From NCBI GenBank assembly GCA_011009095.1, contig VTPC01090691.1:11499-75498 (forward strand): 64,000 nt of DNA, given 5' to 3'. Positions 33,480 through 44,499 of this stretch are shown here, piece after piece. The position numbers and the translations under genes are program-made. Origin of the DNA: Ignelater luminosus. Taxonomy: Eukaryota; Arthropoda; Insecta; Coleoptera; Elateridae. The notes beneath the pieces were generated by a model. The model did not search any database. It was not told the DNA's origin and saw only the letters and a list, made by a program, of their open reading frames with translations. How positions within the stretch are numbered: the first letter of the stretch is position 1; each line of letters opens with the position of its first letter.

Positions 33480-35530
33480 TCATATATTTATTATCAATCA
33501 AATAATTATACGTTAAATTCACAATATTAGACTTCGAGCTTTCTGTAAAGCAAAATTTTCAATGACATTTTAAAATCGATATCGTGCAGAATATTATTTT
33601 CGATACTCATCAATCTCTTTTGAGTCATACTGTTCCATAATTCATTTTTTATTAACTTGAGGTTCGAAAATGATCGTTCGTCACTTCAAATGGTGATCAT
33701 TAGTGACAAGAAAATTCTGAGTGCAATCTCAATATTTGGAAAAGTCTCGTGGAGATTAATACTTTTCAAAAGCTCATACAAATCGGAGATAGCTGTGTGA
33801 TGATCTAGCATGTCTTCTTGTACCAAATAATGCTTAAAGTGCTCACATTGGCAGCAGTTCTTTCCCGTCGACATCATTTAGATAGAACTCGCTAAAAGTC
33901 TTACATTGAATTTTCAAATCGTTTGTTGGCAAATCATGCAAATGTGAAAAAAACCCGAATAAATCGATTACTTGTTTGTAAGCTTTCGAAAGTTGCTCCA
34001 GTTGACTTATTAATTTGTCACTGATTGGAAGATAGCTTTCAACTTTTGAATATCTCACTGCCGTGGAACTCGGTACCTTCTGCTGATTCATCGAAAAAGG
34101 TCAAACAAGAACTTCTCTGTCTTGAACGCGACGCTTTATTTTTATATTCAAAATCAGGATAATTTTGTCTCTTCGATCCTTCACAAACGCAACCAGAGAA
34201 TCAATTAACTTGAGAGCTATATCGAGAAGAAGGCTCTCATTTTGTACTCTTAGACGTCTCGTTAAACCATGACAATATCTTACTCCAAATCTCGGTCAGC
34301 AAAACAGTGTCCAACGTTTCCATTTTTCTTCCAGATGCCACGACCTTAATTTCGCGTTTCAGGCAGTTCTTCGTGGTTGTCTTGAATAGTCTTCACAACG
34401 TTCATGATTTTGTTATGACCGCTTTGTAACGCTGATACTGCATCTAGTACCCGAAAGACGTTTTACGACTACACTCAATCCCAGGGATTCTTTCAACACG
34501 CTCCAACGGTGTGTAGAATTAGCGAAGAAAGTTTACAACTTTTGTAGAAACTGGAAAGCGTCTGTTGCTACCATGACGCATCCAGCGGCCTGCTCACCGA
34601 TTTAATTTAAGTTGTGCGCTGGACATGGTGTGAAAAGGGCACATGCATATTTTTCTTTAAATCTGACTTGTAATCCGTTGTACTGCCCTGCCATGTTTGG
34701 TGCGTTGTCATAAGTTTGGTCACGACAGTCTTCTAACCTTATATTTTTTTCTTCAAGAAAAGACACAATGGTATCAGACAAGTACTAGATCCATGCCTTT
34801 CAATTGGTATAAAGTCCAAAGAAAAAAAGGTTTAACTGATGTACAATCTTTCACATAGCGAACAACGAACGTTAATTGGTCTACGTGTGTAACATCATGG
34901 GTTGAGTCTACACTTATCTAATAGCACTTCGCTTTTGCAGTTCCAAAATAATTTGTTTCAATACTTGTTGTTCCATTATAACTATGAATTCATTACAAAT
35001 AGAAGCTAACAAGTACAAAACACGTTTCTCATGTTTGTTCAAATGATCGCCAAGGAACGGATCAAACTAACTCAGTAATTCAAGACTCTCAAATACTTTT
35101 CATGATGTTGTGATCCAATGATTTCATTGTCACCACGGAATGCAAGACCTCTTGATGCCAGAAATTTTAAGAAATTTTATCACCTCTACGATTCTTCTTA
35201 GCACCTCTCCAATAATTCATTTCATTGTTCATTTGAGTAGTCAAACATTCATCCAAAAGACAGACACTTCGTTTCAAACTGTTTTCATGTTCCAAACTGC
35301 ACGCACCAGTATGTTTCCAATCGTTAAAACCTTTTGAAACTTCAAGTAGAGGGGGCGAAATTCTGATTATTTGAAAATATATGAACAAATTTGGCCCCAG
35401 GTAAATTTTCGAAATGATCCCAAATTTCTTTGTAACGTTTAAAAATGTCTTGGGGTTCCCCAGAAATTGCGATTTTTCTTCATTTTTGTAATGACGAAAT
35501 TTGTCGGGGCCCATGCCCAGCTGGCCCAGG
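33480..35530 (-). pseudogene. hAT-type (ZMYM1-like) transposase remnant
   Basis: On the minus strand, from high to low coordinate: a segment of 115 codons (35167-35514) with FRHYKNEEKSQFLGNPKT, GFNDWKHTGACSLEHENS as in zinc-finger MYM-type-1-like proteins; scattered mid-region pieces; an 82-codon frame (33843-34091) reading STAVRYSKVESYLPISDKLI; and the C-terminal hAT dimerisation region (33590-33877) with FPNIEIALRIFLSLMITI then DERSFSNLKLIKNEL and RLMSIENNIL. Domain order is that of hAT-derived ZMYM1/DUF4371 proteins. Many stops and shifts; inverted repeats were not identified. The dimerisation region is the best conserved. Confidence 0.75.
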
Positions 35531-35559
35531 CCTAAGAACGATACTGCGTTAGGCTTTTG

Positions 35560-36620
35560 GCCTGTGTTTTACTTTGTATTTTTCTCCTGAGAGACTGATG
35601 TTTAGATATCTCGCCATTTCTTAGGAAGCCTTCCCGGTGGTCTGGATCTCCCAGGTTGATTGTCTTGTACCGTCTTTACTATTCTGTCATGTTCAGTTTT
35701 TTCTTCTTTCTGGACCCCATGTCTTGGATATTACATTGCTGTCTAAAGTTTTCACCTCTTATATGGTCGCGTGTAGAGTTTTTCCTACTATGGATCTCAA
35801 GATTTCTATTTGAGATGTTCTTAGTGACTGTTGTCTTGTTAGTGCCAGTTCAGATTTTTATGGCATACTGGGCGCACATTGGTCTTGTATATTCTCGTTT
35901 AGGTTTCATTTTTTAGATCTTTATTTCTTTATGTTATATTCCTCAATGCTCCTGATACCACTGCAGCTTTGTTTACTCGATTAATTGTCGTGACTGAGGT
36001 TACGGATTCTGGAGATTTCGTCTGTTAGTTTTTCTCTGATTCTTATCTTAGTAAAGCAATTGCAATTAAGCTCTTCTATAATTCTGATGAGCTTTAAAGA
36101 GATATTTGTCTCTTTAAGGATTTCTATCACATCGTTTAATCTTGGGCTTTAGTTAGGTTAACAAAGCACAGGAATATTTGATTACTGTATTCAACAGCTT
36201 TTTCGGCGGTTAGTTGGATCACGCACTATATTGCATCTGTTGCTAATCAATTCTTCCTGAATAGTTCTTGTTCTTTGCTGATTGGGATAAGCTTACTTAG
36301 AGTATCTGCGATTAGTCCGGTGAACAGTTTTGGTATTGCTTGTAGTAGTGTTATACCTGTGCAATTTTCTGGATTCCTCTTATCTCCTTTTTTAAATATT
36401 AGAGTTGTGGTAGTACATAATTTCCAGTCCTGTAGGATGTTTCCTCGTTCAACTATTTTATTAAAACGCCGTTATTCTGCTTTCCAGACTTTGTCCATCG
36501 TATTTTATTTGTTCGTTTGTAAATGTGTCTGACTCCGGTGACTTTTTGTTTTTCAGCTTTTTTATAGTTTTAGATACCTGGTCTTCTTTTATTATCCATT
36601 TTGATCCCTATGTGTCAGTT
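35560..36620 (-). mobile_element. Internally deleted LINE (LINE D)
   Basis: On the minus strand, RT blocks appear between 36560 and about 36010: ILQDWKLC, LIFKKGDKRNPENCTGITL, KLFTGLIADTLS, EEQELF-like, and a CFVNLTKAQD block at about 36150-36180 where the catalytic Asp motif is altered. After LKLIRIIEELN the sequence jumps, near 36000, straight to the post-RT region RVNKAAVVSGALRNI and then the tail (TSQIEILRSIVGKTL, QTTGKASYEMARYLN). The RT block with FADD is missing, so a deletion of several hundred bases occurred. Many stops. Ends approximate. Confidence 0.75.
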
Positions 36621-36689
36621 TTCGGTATTGTGGTGTGGTCGTGGCACTTGCTGCAACTTACTTAGATTATTAAGATTTTCCTTAGGTAC

Positions 36690-37260
36690 TAGTTCTCCCC
36701 ACTTGTAGTGTCTCCGTTTTGTGTGCTCGGTAGTATAGGGAAACTGACCAGGTATAAAAACAAATGCCCGACCGTTGAAGGGCAGATCTTGAAACAGCCA
36801 AGCAGCCTATCCAGTTCCAGTCTAAAGTAAGTATCCTCTGTGTAGTAAGTACTCTGATAAGCCGTAAGGTAAGAACGTTTCCTATTCCATCTAACTTCTT
36901 CATATATTCCTATACCTTTGCTTGTGATTTGACTGCCGACGTTGGCGGTCGAACCGGTCCGTCGCCGCTAGGTAGTTCTATACCTATACCCTATCCCCTG
37001 TGAGGCGTCTGCCTCGAACCGTAATCCGACCCGCCTGGCTTGCACCCTGCGTAGCGCTTGATTGTTGCACTGCTTGGTTATATACTAGGTTGCCTGTGTA
37101 TATTTTCTGCTAGCTTAATAGAAACTGTTCTTGCAGCCATACTGTTTGAGCCGTTTGGGACCTAAATTTCCGGATCTCCACTATAGCTATCCTAGAGTCC
37201 TAGTCTGACTGCCCCAAGGACGAGGCGGAGGAATAAGCCCTTTAATAAATCTGGCGCCCG
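36690..37260 (+). mobile_element. LTR-like block with primer-binding-like end
   Basis: A block richer in GC than its neighbours holds a TATA-like GGTATAAAAAC near 36752, several pyrimidine-rich tracts, and an AATAAA at about 37243 immediately followed by TGGCGCCCGAGA at about 37249-37260, which resembles a retroelement primer-binding site. The arrangement suits a 5' LTR. No gag follows: the next sequence is a minus-strand Tc1-like remnant. LTR start and target duplication were not found. Confidence 0.35.
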
Positions 37261-37309
37261 AGACCGTTCCGTTACCACCGACTCCATATCGGAAATAAGC
37301 GCAACACAA

Positions 37310-37761
37310 AAAGATTGTACTTTCTGTATTTGTTACAACCTTACATAAACTCCGACTTTGTCGCCATTTCCTGGTACGTCTTGCAATCTGATTTTCATCA
37401 GTAAACATTCCACAAGATTCCAATTTTGATGCTCATGCCTCCATGCTAATTGTTCTTCAGTAAAAGAGTGCGACAGGTCGGCTTTCTTAAAAAAAGCAAT
37501 CGATCATGCGAACAGTTTTATTATGTTTTGCGTTAAAACTGACACTTCAGGCCTGTGTCCGAGACTGTCGTTTAAATGATCCTGAGCAACTGTTGTAACT
37601 CGTAGATGACCTGCTGCTGAATGCGTACCTTTTCCACACTCTTGATATGTCACTTTTATGCGCTCAGATTGTATCAAAGCAAGTTTTTTATGCAGAGAAC
37701 GCAATAAGAATTTCTCAATAAATCCATATTCATTTGCCAAATGCATATCACAGCTGGTCAA
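37310..37761 (-). pseudogene. Tc1-like transposase N-terminal half
   Basis: An 85-codon frame (37504-37761) ends with GHLRVTTVAQDHLNDSLGHR, the GRxRxTTxxxDxxL linker between the two helix-turn-helix motifs of Tc1-like transposases. Further on, near 37380-37470, one frame reads FTEEQLAWRHEHQNWNL and the neighbouring frame MFTDENQIARR, matching the HxxWxxxxWxxVxFTDESxxxL block with the first catalytic Asp. The second half of the catalytic domain is absent. No terminal repeats seen. Confidence 0.55.
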
Positions 37762-37764
37762 AAT

Positions 37765-38220
37765 CTGTGCTCTAGAAAAGGAAGACGTTTTAGTGAGAAA
37801 ATTTCTTAACTATTAATTAGTTTTAGTGAACTAATCATTTATAGTTAGTCCAACAAACTTCTAAATCAAATGATGCAAAGGTTTTTCCGAGCCGAATTTA
37901 CGCATCAAAGACGTTATTCTTAAAATTGTTTAAAAACAGGAATTAACTGAGATACCAGATCAAGTTTATAAATTGTTATATATATATATCAAACGTTAGG
38001 AAGAAAGACTAACTACTACAATAGATAAAAGATAAGATCACATCTTGTAAGAAAAAAAGACATTAGGTTAGTATTACACCAGCAAAGAATAAATCATAAA
38101 AAAAGCAAAATATTGTGTTCTTGATTCTTATTACTGTTACTTGCATATTTGTTGTTGTTTTAACCGTCTTCTTATTCCTAAAAAGAAATCTTTTTGCTGA
38201 AAGAAAGTAGTTTCTTCCAT
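37765..38220. other. No recognisable gene
   Basis: AT-rich sequence, including a short TATATATA run near 37980. Nothing recognised. Confidence 0.5.
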
Positions 38221-38224
38221 ATCT

Positions 38225-38720
38225 GAACTTCTAATCTACCAGAGTTGGCACAAGGACGTACAAACGAGGCAACTTGCCATGGACGACTACGTGAAAAACA
38301 AGGCAGTAGTGTAGATTTCTAACGGTTTTCTTAGAATGCTCAGCGTTTTCCTTTAAAGCTTTAGGCAATTAATAGCATTATGAAAATCCACATCTGTAAG
38401 TTCCCAAATTCAATTTGTAACTATTTTTTTATACAGTCAACGTAATGTCACGGATTATCTAGAAATCTTGCATTTGGAATGGCATAATGTTATTCGTAAT
38501 TCCGAACTAATAATCTGTTGGTTATTAAGTGTCTACTAGTGTTTAAAGTAGATTTCCAGCGTTTTCCCAAAATCTTCAGTATTTTTCCCAGAATATTCAA
38601 TTATTCACATTTAATAACATTATAAAATCTGATATCTCTAAGTCCTTAAGTACAATTTTCAATTTCACAAATTCGTAAACTGCAGAATCTTGACGATTAG
38701 CGTAGTGCTGAGGCAACTTA
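38225..38720 (-). repeat. Two tandem copies of a ~245-bp repeat
   Basis: Read on the minus strand, two units follow each other about 240 bases apart. Each has the order ACTTACAGATGTGG (or ACTTAGAGATATCA), TTTTCATAATGCTATTAA-like, AAAACGCTG, AAATCTAC, then GGAATTACGAATAAC. The same family lies on the plus strand at 53600-53724 and 57428-57735, where one copy is split by the Ginger2-like transposon. Origin unknown; no coding capacity. Confidence 0.7.
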
Positions 38721-38724
38721 CCAT

Positions 38725-41700
38725 AAACGCTACGCCGACTAGATAGATAACTGAGACTTATTAAACGCGCCTGGTATCACCTTGTTTACCACAATCACAA
38801 TAAAAAGCTCCCGTGTCTTACTTTTTGAACTACTACGTCTTTGCAATAGAACAATTCACGAGAGTTCATTTAAATTAATCTTAGAGAAAAGATTTGTAAC
38901 ATGGAATATTACAAATTCGATAATTATAATTAAATAAATTGTAGCCTAAAATTGAGTTTTTCACATGTTAGATAGGAAATGATAGTTAAAGGATTTTTTA
39001 TAATAAGCCTTTTAGGTTATTATAATAAACACTGAGATGCTTTCCTAGCTGAGCTCTAGTTGGAAGCCTTGGACATGAATTAGGAGTAGAAGTAATAAAT
39101 GATAGGAGCAATTCATAGAGACAAATAAGGTTTTGCTGCCACTACTCTGAGATAGATGGAAACATACAGAAACTTTCTGAGTCATAATTAAGCCTAGTTT
39201 TATAAATCTAAATCCTGAAGTACACCGTTTCCGAGATATAGAATGCCAAAGTTTCATTCACAATTTTTTGATTTTGAGATTTTTGAGGAATCGCACGCCA
39301 TATTGACATAAAATCTTTGTCAGAGTAGCTAGCGCAGTGGAAATTAAATTTAAAAATGTCTCTTGTGGATTTTTTCAAATGATACGCCGTTTTTGAAAAA
39401 CCTTCCAGATATCTTGGAACATTTAATATCTTGAATACTAGTCATTTGTTGCTTAATAGTTAGAGGCACCAGCACTAAACAAGACGTGACATCTTGATGT
39501 TCATAGATTTTTCCATTCACTCTAAATTACTCTTCTGTCTTACCAAAATATTTAGTAAAAACGCAATAGAACGACCTAATAGTATCACGATGCCGAGTTA
39601 TCACTTCCCCCATTTGGGACTCAATCTGTATAGTTTTTGCTAGGCTATAATAAACCTTCTCCTTATTCTATATCTAAATGTATCTTTTTTTTCTTATATC
39701 CATCAAAAGAGATTCCAAAGTAAACAAAACGTTGAATTTTAGTATCATTTTCTATTTCATATTTTTCTTTCCTGAAACATTTTTTTCATTTCGTTAGTTG
39801 ACCTGTTTATTTTTCCATTTTGTTCCGTTCAATAATATATTCCTTTTAATTGTTTAGAATTATTTGTAAGTTTCAAGTTTTTTACGCATTTAGCACCTTT
39901 TGGTGATCATACTGAATTTTTGTGGAAGAAACACATCCATTTTATTTTAAAAATGTCTTGAAATCTTCTAACTAAACAGTTTGGCGTTTAGCCGAATTAC
40001 TTTAATTAATACGTTTACAATTTAAATGTAGTTTTGAAGCAACAGCATGTAGCTGTTATTTAATTATATAAAATGCACGTAAGAATCAGAATGGTGAAAA
40101 GCCCTTAAAAATCACAGTGGAGAGTAACCAGAAAAATCAAATCGACATAAAATATTTGACGACTTAAACGTACTTTTGTGCATTTTGATACAATTTGACA
40201 ACGGCTCACGCAGTTAAAAGGGATTAACTATAGCTAAAAATATTGTTTTTATATTCACCCTGTATATAGCTTTAATCTTTTTAAAAAGCCACTTAACAGT
40301 ACTTTGATTTGTAAATTAAATTGAGTTAGAATTATAAATTGAAAAAAAATTAATGATCCTATATCATAATCTTTGAAAGATGAAGATACAGGCGTTATGG
40401 ATTTTATTTCATAATAAAACGAGTCTGCACATATAAAATTACAGCATATTATGGCATTAGCTTATAACTCGCTGTCATATGCATCAATATATACACACCT
40501 AAACATCCAATTCATAAATATTTGTTAGTATCCCACTAACACTTTACTCGCAGAAAATAAACGTTTGTAATTTATGTTAAAGTCATGAAAACGCTACAAT
40601 TTACACTTGCCTCTCTTCTGAACGCTTTTATTGGTCATAACCGAGGCGGACAATCGTTTATTTTCTGTACCGTTCGTTACATTTATTTCTTTTCGATACA
40701 TATATGTGAACGTGTAAGGACGAGACGAAATGCACGCACGGCATCCGGAAAACCGGAGGACTGTCCGGCACACCTGGAATGGCTGTTACGGAGCTGATTT
40801 ACACGGACTTGTATTGTGTGTTATGGGCTTTAATGCAATTTGACACTTCATTTAAATATTTACATTGGCGAATGTAGTTTCACCTTATTATGGTAGTTTT
40901 ATTATTTTAGAATCGTTTCGTTTTCGTGTTTTGTTAATTAAAATATACAAATAAGAATTTTTATTGATGATTTTATTGATTGTGGCGAACAGGTCCTTTT
41001 TAATATTAATTTTGACGTGGTTAAAAGGCCAGCTGTATGGTAATTTTTTTCTTTTCGTAATCTAGAGGTTATATTTTCAAATTTTTAAAACGACTTATCG
41101 TGAATGTAAATTTCCGAATTATAATCTTGTAACCTGAACGGTCAACCGTTTTCTTATTATGACATTCCTTTTTTAAGGATTTTTCTAATCGCTATTTTAG
41201 GTATTAGATAGTTAAGACAAGCAGTTTGTGCTAAGTATTATTGTCAAAATATCAATAGTGATTATCATATTACTGTTTTAGAAAGCAAAAATATTAATAG
41301 AAGAGGATCAATTTTCATTAGAATTACTAATTTGTAAGATTTGACAAGTCTTTTCAGTTTTGTACTCATTTCTTTTTTATCAGTTAGATAATATTTGTGT
41401 ATTTGTACAGACAAATTTTAAAAAAAGTTACCTCAGAACGGCACATCTACTTTATTTAGGAAATAATAATAATTCAGAAGAACTAATAATTTCTTTGATA
41501 TTACTTATTCGGACTATGCATTTCCAATTTTTGTAAGTTTCTATCCAGCACGCTGTGTATAGCATCAACTTCCTGCACACAGATATGTCCAGTAGGGTGT
41601 CCTTTATTTTTCGAACAATCTTTTTTTAACGCATACTCTCTAATTCTGTTTATTATGCCTTAATATGCTTCCAAAATAAACTTCAGCTCATTCTATGTAC

Positions 41701-41850
41701 CAGAACCCGTGCCGACTTGTATCGTAACATGTTCATACAACTAGCGTGGAAGAAGCGGCGCGTCCCCACGCGATTAGCCATTGCAATAATTGCTGTACGC
41801 TTAACACGAAGAGCTAAAAAAGACATTTCCTTAGTCGGAGATGTAAACCA
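38725..41850. other. No recognisable gene
   Basis: Mostly AT-rich. Contains the second copy of a dispersed repeat (39190-39410). A GC-richer patch at 40600-40800 with a 70-codon plus frame has no recognised motif and could be promoter-associated or chance. Confidence 0.4.
39190..39410 (+). repeat. Dispersed repeat, copy 2
   Basis: Diverged counterpart of 17620-17850, sharing GTTTCCGAGATA, AAAGTTTCA, and similar spacing of later words. Type unknown. Confidence 0.4.
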
Positions 41851-43420
41851 CTATTTGCCTTCAAATACACAGGTTCTGGAAAAATAGAGGAGGACAGCGA
41901 CAGAGAGAATCAGGACTTTTGGGTTGCTTAGCAAGACTAGATAAAAAGTTAGCCGAAAAAGAAGAAAAAGTACGACAAAAGAAGATTGAGGAAGAGAAGA
42001 AAAGACTAAGATACATATCGTTGATGGCTGAATCGACTTCCTCGCATGATTATTTACACATCCCAAGCTCAAGAATCGTGTTGTTTAACATCCAGTAGCT
42101 CTACCGAATGTTTAAACGAGCTTTTGTCTGATGAACTCACGACATCGTTTCAAACTTCTATGAAAAGAGGTAGGAGAGATTTAGTTACGCCAAAGTTAGT
42201 TGCAGATCTAGATAGATGTCAGCTGAGCATAAGAGATTCTGTTTACGTTCTTCTACAAACAATAGAAGCTTTAGGTTTCAGTATTGATGAATTTCTAATA
42301 AACAAGTTGCCAATTTAACGAATCCGAACGCAGACCCGGAAGGAGATAGCGGAGGCTATAAAAACCGACTTCCAGAGCAATATTCCAAAAACGGTGACCA
42401 TCCACTGGGATGGCAAATTATTACGTGTCTTAGACGTAAGAACGACTGCCGATTGTTATGACTTACGAAGACAAAGAACAACTTCTCGCTGTGCTAAAAT
42501 TAAACAATTCGTTAGGAAAAGAGCATGCTTTAGCAGTCTCTGAAGCGCTTCAAGATTGGGACCTCAATGACAAGGTACAGATGATGCGACTTAACGGCTT
42601 CCAATACACGCCGTTTTAATTGAGCTTGTGCGCTCTTGGAATAAAAACTGGGAACAGAGCTGTTACTCTTTGCCTGTCGTCATAATGTTTACGAACTCAT
42701 TCTGAAAGACGTGTTTGAAGCAAAAATTCATCAAGTCACTAGCAGCCTGGATATTTTACTTTTTAGAAAGTTTAAAAACAATTGGAAAAATATTAATCCA
42801 GATGATATCCAAACGTGTTCTGATTTTGTAAAAAAAACATTTAAATGATACAGAAATCAACGAACTCATTAAATTTTATTGGTCGAACTGAAACAATTGT
42901 GAGAGATGACTACGTGAACTTATCGAACTATCTATAATATTTTTGGAGGGAAATCGTAAAAAGAAATTGAAAATCAGGCCTTCTGGTCCAATGCACCAAG
43001 CAAAATGGATGGCAAGGGCTATTTATTCTTTGAAAATATGTTTGCTGCAACCTCAGTTTAAGATCAGTGCGGAGGACAAACGAACATTGCAAGATGTTTC
43101 CTTGTTTATTGCGACATCCTATGTAAAGCCCTGATTTGAATGCAGTTTGGCTGTAAAAGCACCGAATCAAGATTTGTACTCTTTGAAAGCGTTGAAGAAG
43201 TACGAGGAAATTGATACATCAATTTCAAATACAGCTTTGAGCAAGTTCTGCCAACATTTATGGTATTTGTTTGATGAAATTGCTGTCTTAGCGCTATTCG
43301 ACGGCGCAGTTGATGACCAAATGAAATGAGAATAGTTTTCAACTTAGAATGTGAAAAGTCATTTGATCTTGGAAAGAGATATATTTCATCTAAGGAAAAA
43401 TATCAAACTTTTGCATGGTA
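41850..43420 (+). pseudogene. Decayed gene of unnamed transposon-like family
   Basis: Phrases in order: RRDLVTPKLVADLDRCQLSI and DSVYVLLQTIEALG (residues about 43-77 of the frame 42046-42318), EAIKTDFQSNIPKTVTIHWD near 42340-42410, LTASNT near 42588, CRHNVYELIL near 42685-42710, a late HQAKWMARAIYSLKICLL at 42990, and LSKFCQHLWYL at 43242-43274 with FDEIAVLALF after it. I know this order from uncharacterised multi-copy insect proteins. The WDGK, DxTASNTG and CRHHxxEL motifs suggest a DDE/hAT-like transposase, which is inference. More than ten stops or shifts. The 3' end runs up to the assembly gap. The upstream Lys/Glu-rich stretch 41920-42010 may belong to it. Confidence 0.55.
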
Positions 43421-43451
43421 AGGCGTTATTGTAATTATGTGTCGTTAATCT

Positions 43452-43851
43452 NNNNNNNNNNNNNNNNNNNNNNNNNNNNNNNNNNNNNNNNNNNNNNNNN
43501 NNNNNNNNNNNNNNNNNNNNNNNNNNNNNNNNNNNNNNNNNNNNNNNNNNNNNNNNNNNNNNNNNNNNNNNNNNNNNNNNNNNNNNNNNNNNNNNNNNNN
43601 NNNNNNNNNNNNNNNNNNNNNNNNNNNNNNNNNNNNNNNNNNNNNNNNNNNNNNNNNNNNNNNNNNNNNNNNNNNNNNNNNNNNNNNNNNNNNNNNNNNN
43701 NNNNNNNNNNNNNNNNNNNNNNNNNNNNNNNNNNNNNNNNNNNNNNNNNNNNNNNNNNNNNNNNNNNNNNNNNNNNNNNNNNNNNNNNNNNNNNNNNNNN
43801 NNNNNNNNNNNNNNNNNNNNNNNNNNNNNNNNNNNNNNNNNNNNNNNNNNN
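43452..43851. other. Assembly gap (400 N)
   Basis: Exactly 400 undetermined bases. The round number suggests an estimated or placeholder gap. It follows the 3' end of the decayed gene at 41850-43420, so that gene's end and any terminal repeat may be hidden. Confidence 0.99.
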
Positions 43852-43984
43852 ACCATGAAGGATCCTTTCACAGCAATAAAATGCTTATTTGATTCACGTT
43901 TAAAACACTTAAACAAAATTAGTCTTTTGGTTATTCTTTATGAGAAAATATTTGTAAGAGTAGATCTTAGCTTTCTGCCTCACA

Positions 43985-44480
43985 TTTAAATTTCTCTTAC
44001 GACAGAGAAAACCTTGTTCAGTGGTTTTGTCATAAAAAATAGCTTGTTGTTGTCACTATTCTTCCAAAATTCTTTATTGGTTTGAGCTACATCATGCTCA
44101 GAAAAATTGATAAAACATTTGAAACGGCGCTCTAAGCAGCTCATTGTAGGTATTTTTGCATTTTTACCTTTGTAATTTATATATCATTGGTCTGCTTGTT
44201 TTGATCTCTTGCGAATATTTTTCTTCCATGCACCAGGGTTACTTTTTCGTTTTCTGGTTTTTTTATAACCACTGTATCAGTGATATTGGAAAGAAAATAT
44301 TGTATTAAAACATCTGAAAAAGTATTTAAAACCAATAACTAACTTGTTGGCAGTATCTCCTTGCTTTGGCACTTTTGCCGTTATCAGTATTTACACGATC
44401 TTCATCCAAAGTAGTGCCACGGTCTAAAATTTAACGATTTTTAAAATTGGATAAGCTATCGTCAGGATCCGAACTTGAAT
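43985..44480 (-). pseudogene. Fragment of unnamed transposon-associated protein
   Basis: One minus-strand frame between about 44250 and 44010 reads RKSNPGAWKKNIRKRSKQAD, then YINYKGKNAKIPTMSCLERR, FKCFINFSEHDV and LFFMTKPLNKVF, interrupted by one stop. It matches a common pattern in uncharacterised insect proteins: WKKNxxKxxRxxGxxYxxxKGKxxxxR followed by a Cys-rich segment and FSExxR...FW. Their function is unknown to me; they are multi-copy and probably transposon-derived. The acidic start (SDPDDSLSNF) is visible near 44470. Confidence 0.4.
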
Positions 44481-44499
44481 AACTAAAAACAAAAAATAA

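Noticed and set aside
40585..40797. 70-codon plus frame in a GC-richer patch
   Set aside because: No recognised motif or splice context; kept only as a remark on the region.
43386..43916. Open frames of 147 and 176 codons across the gap
   Set aside because: They are open only because N bases cannot form stops.
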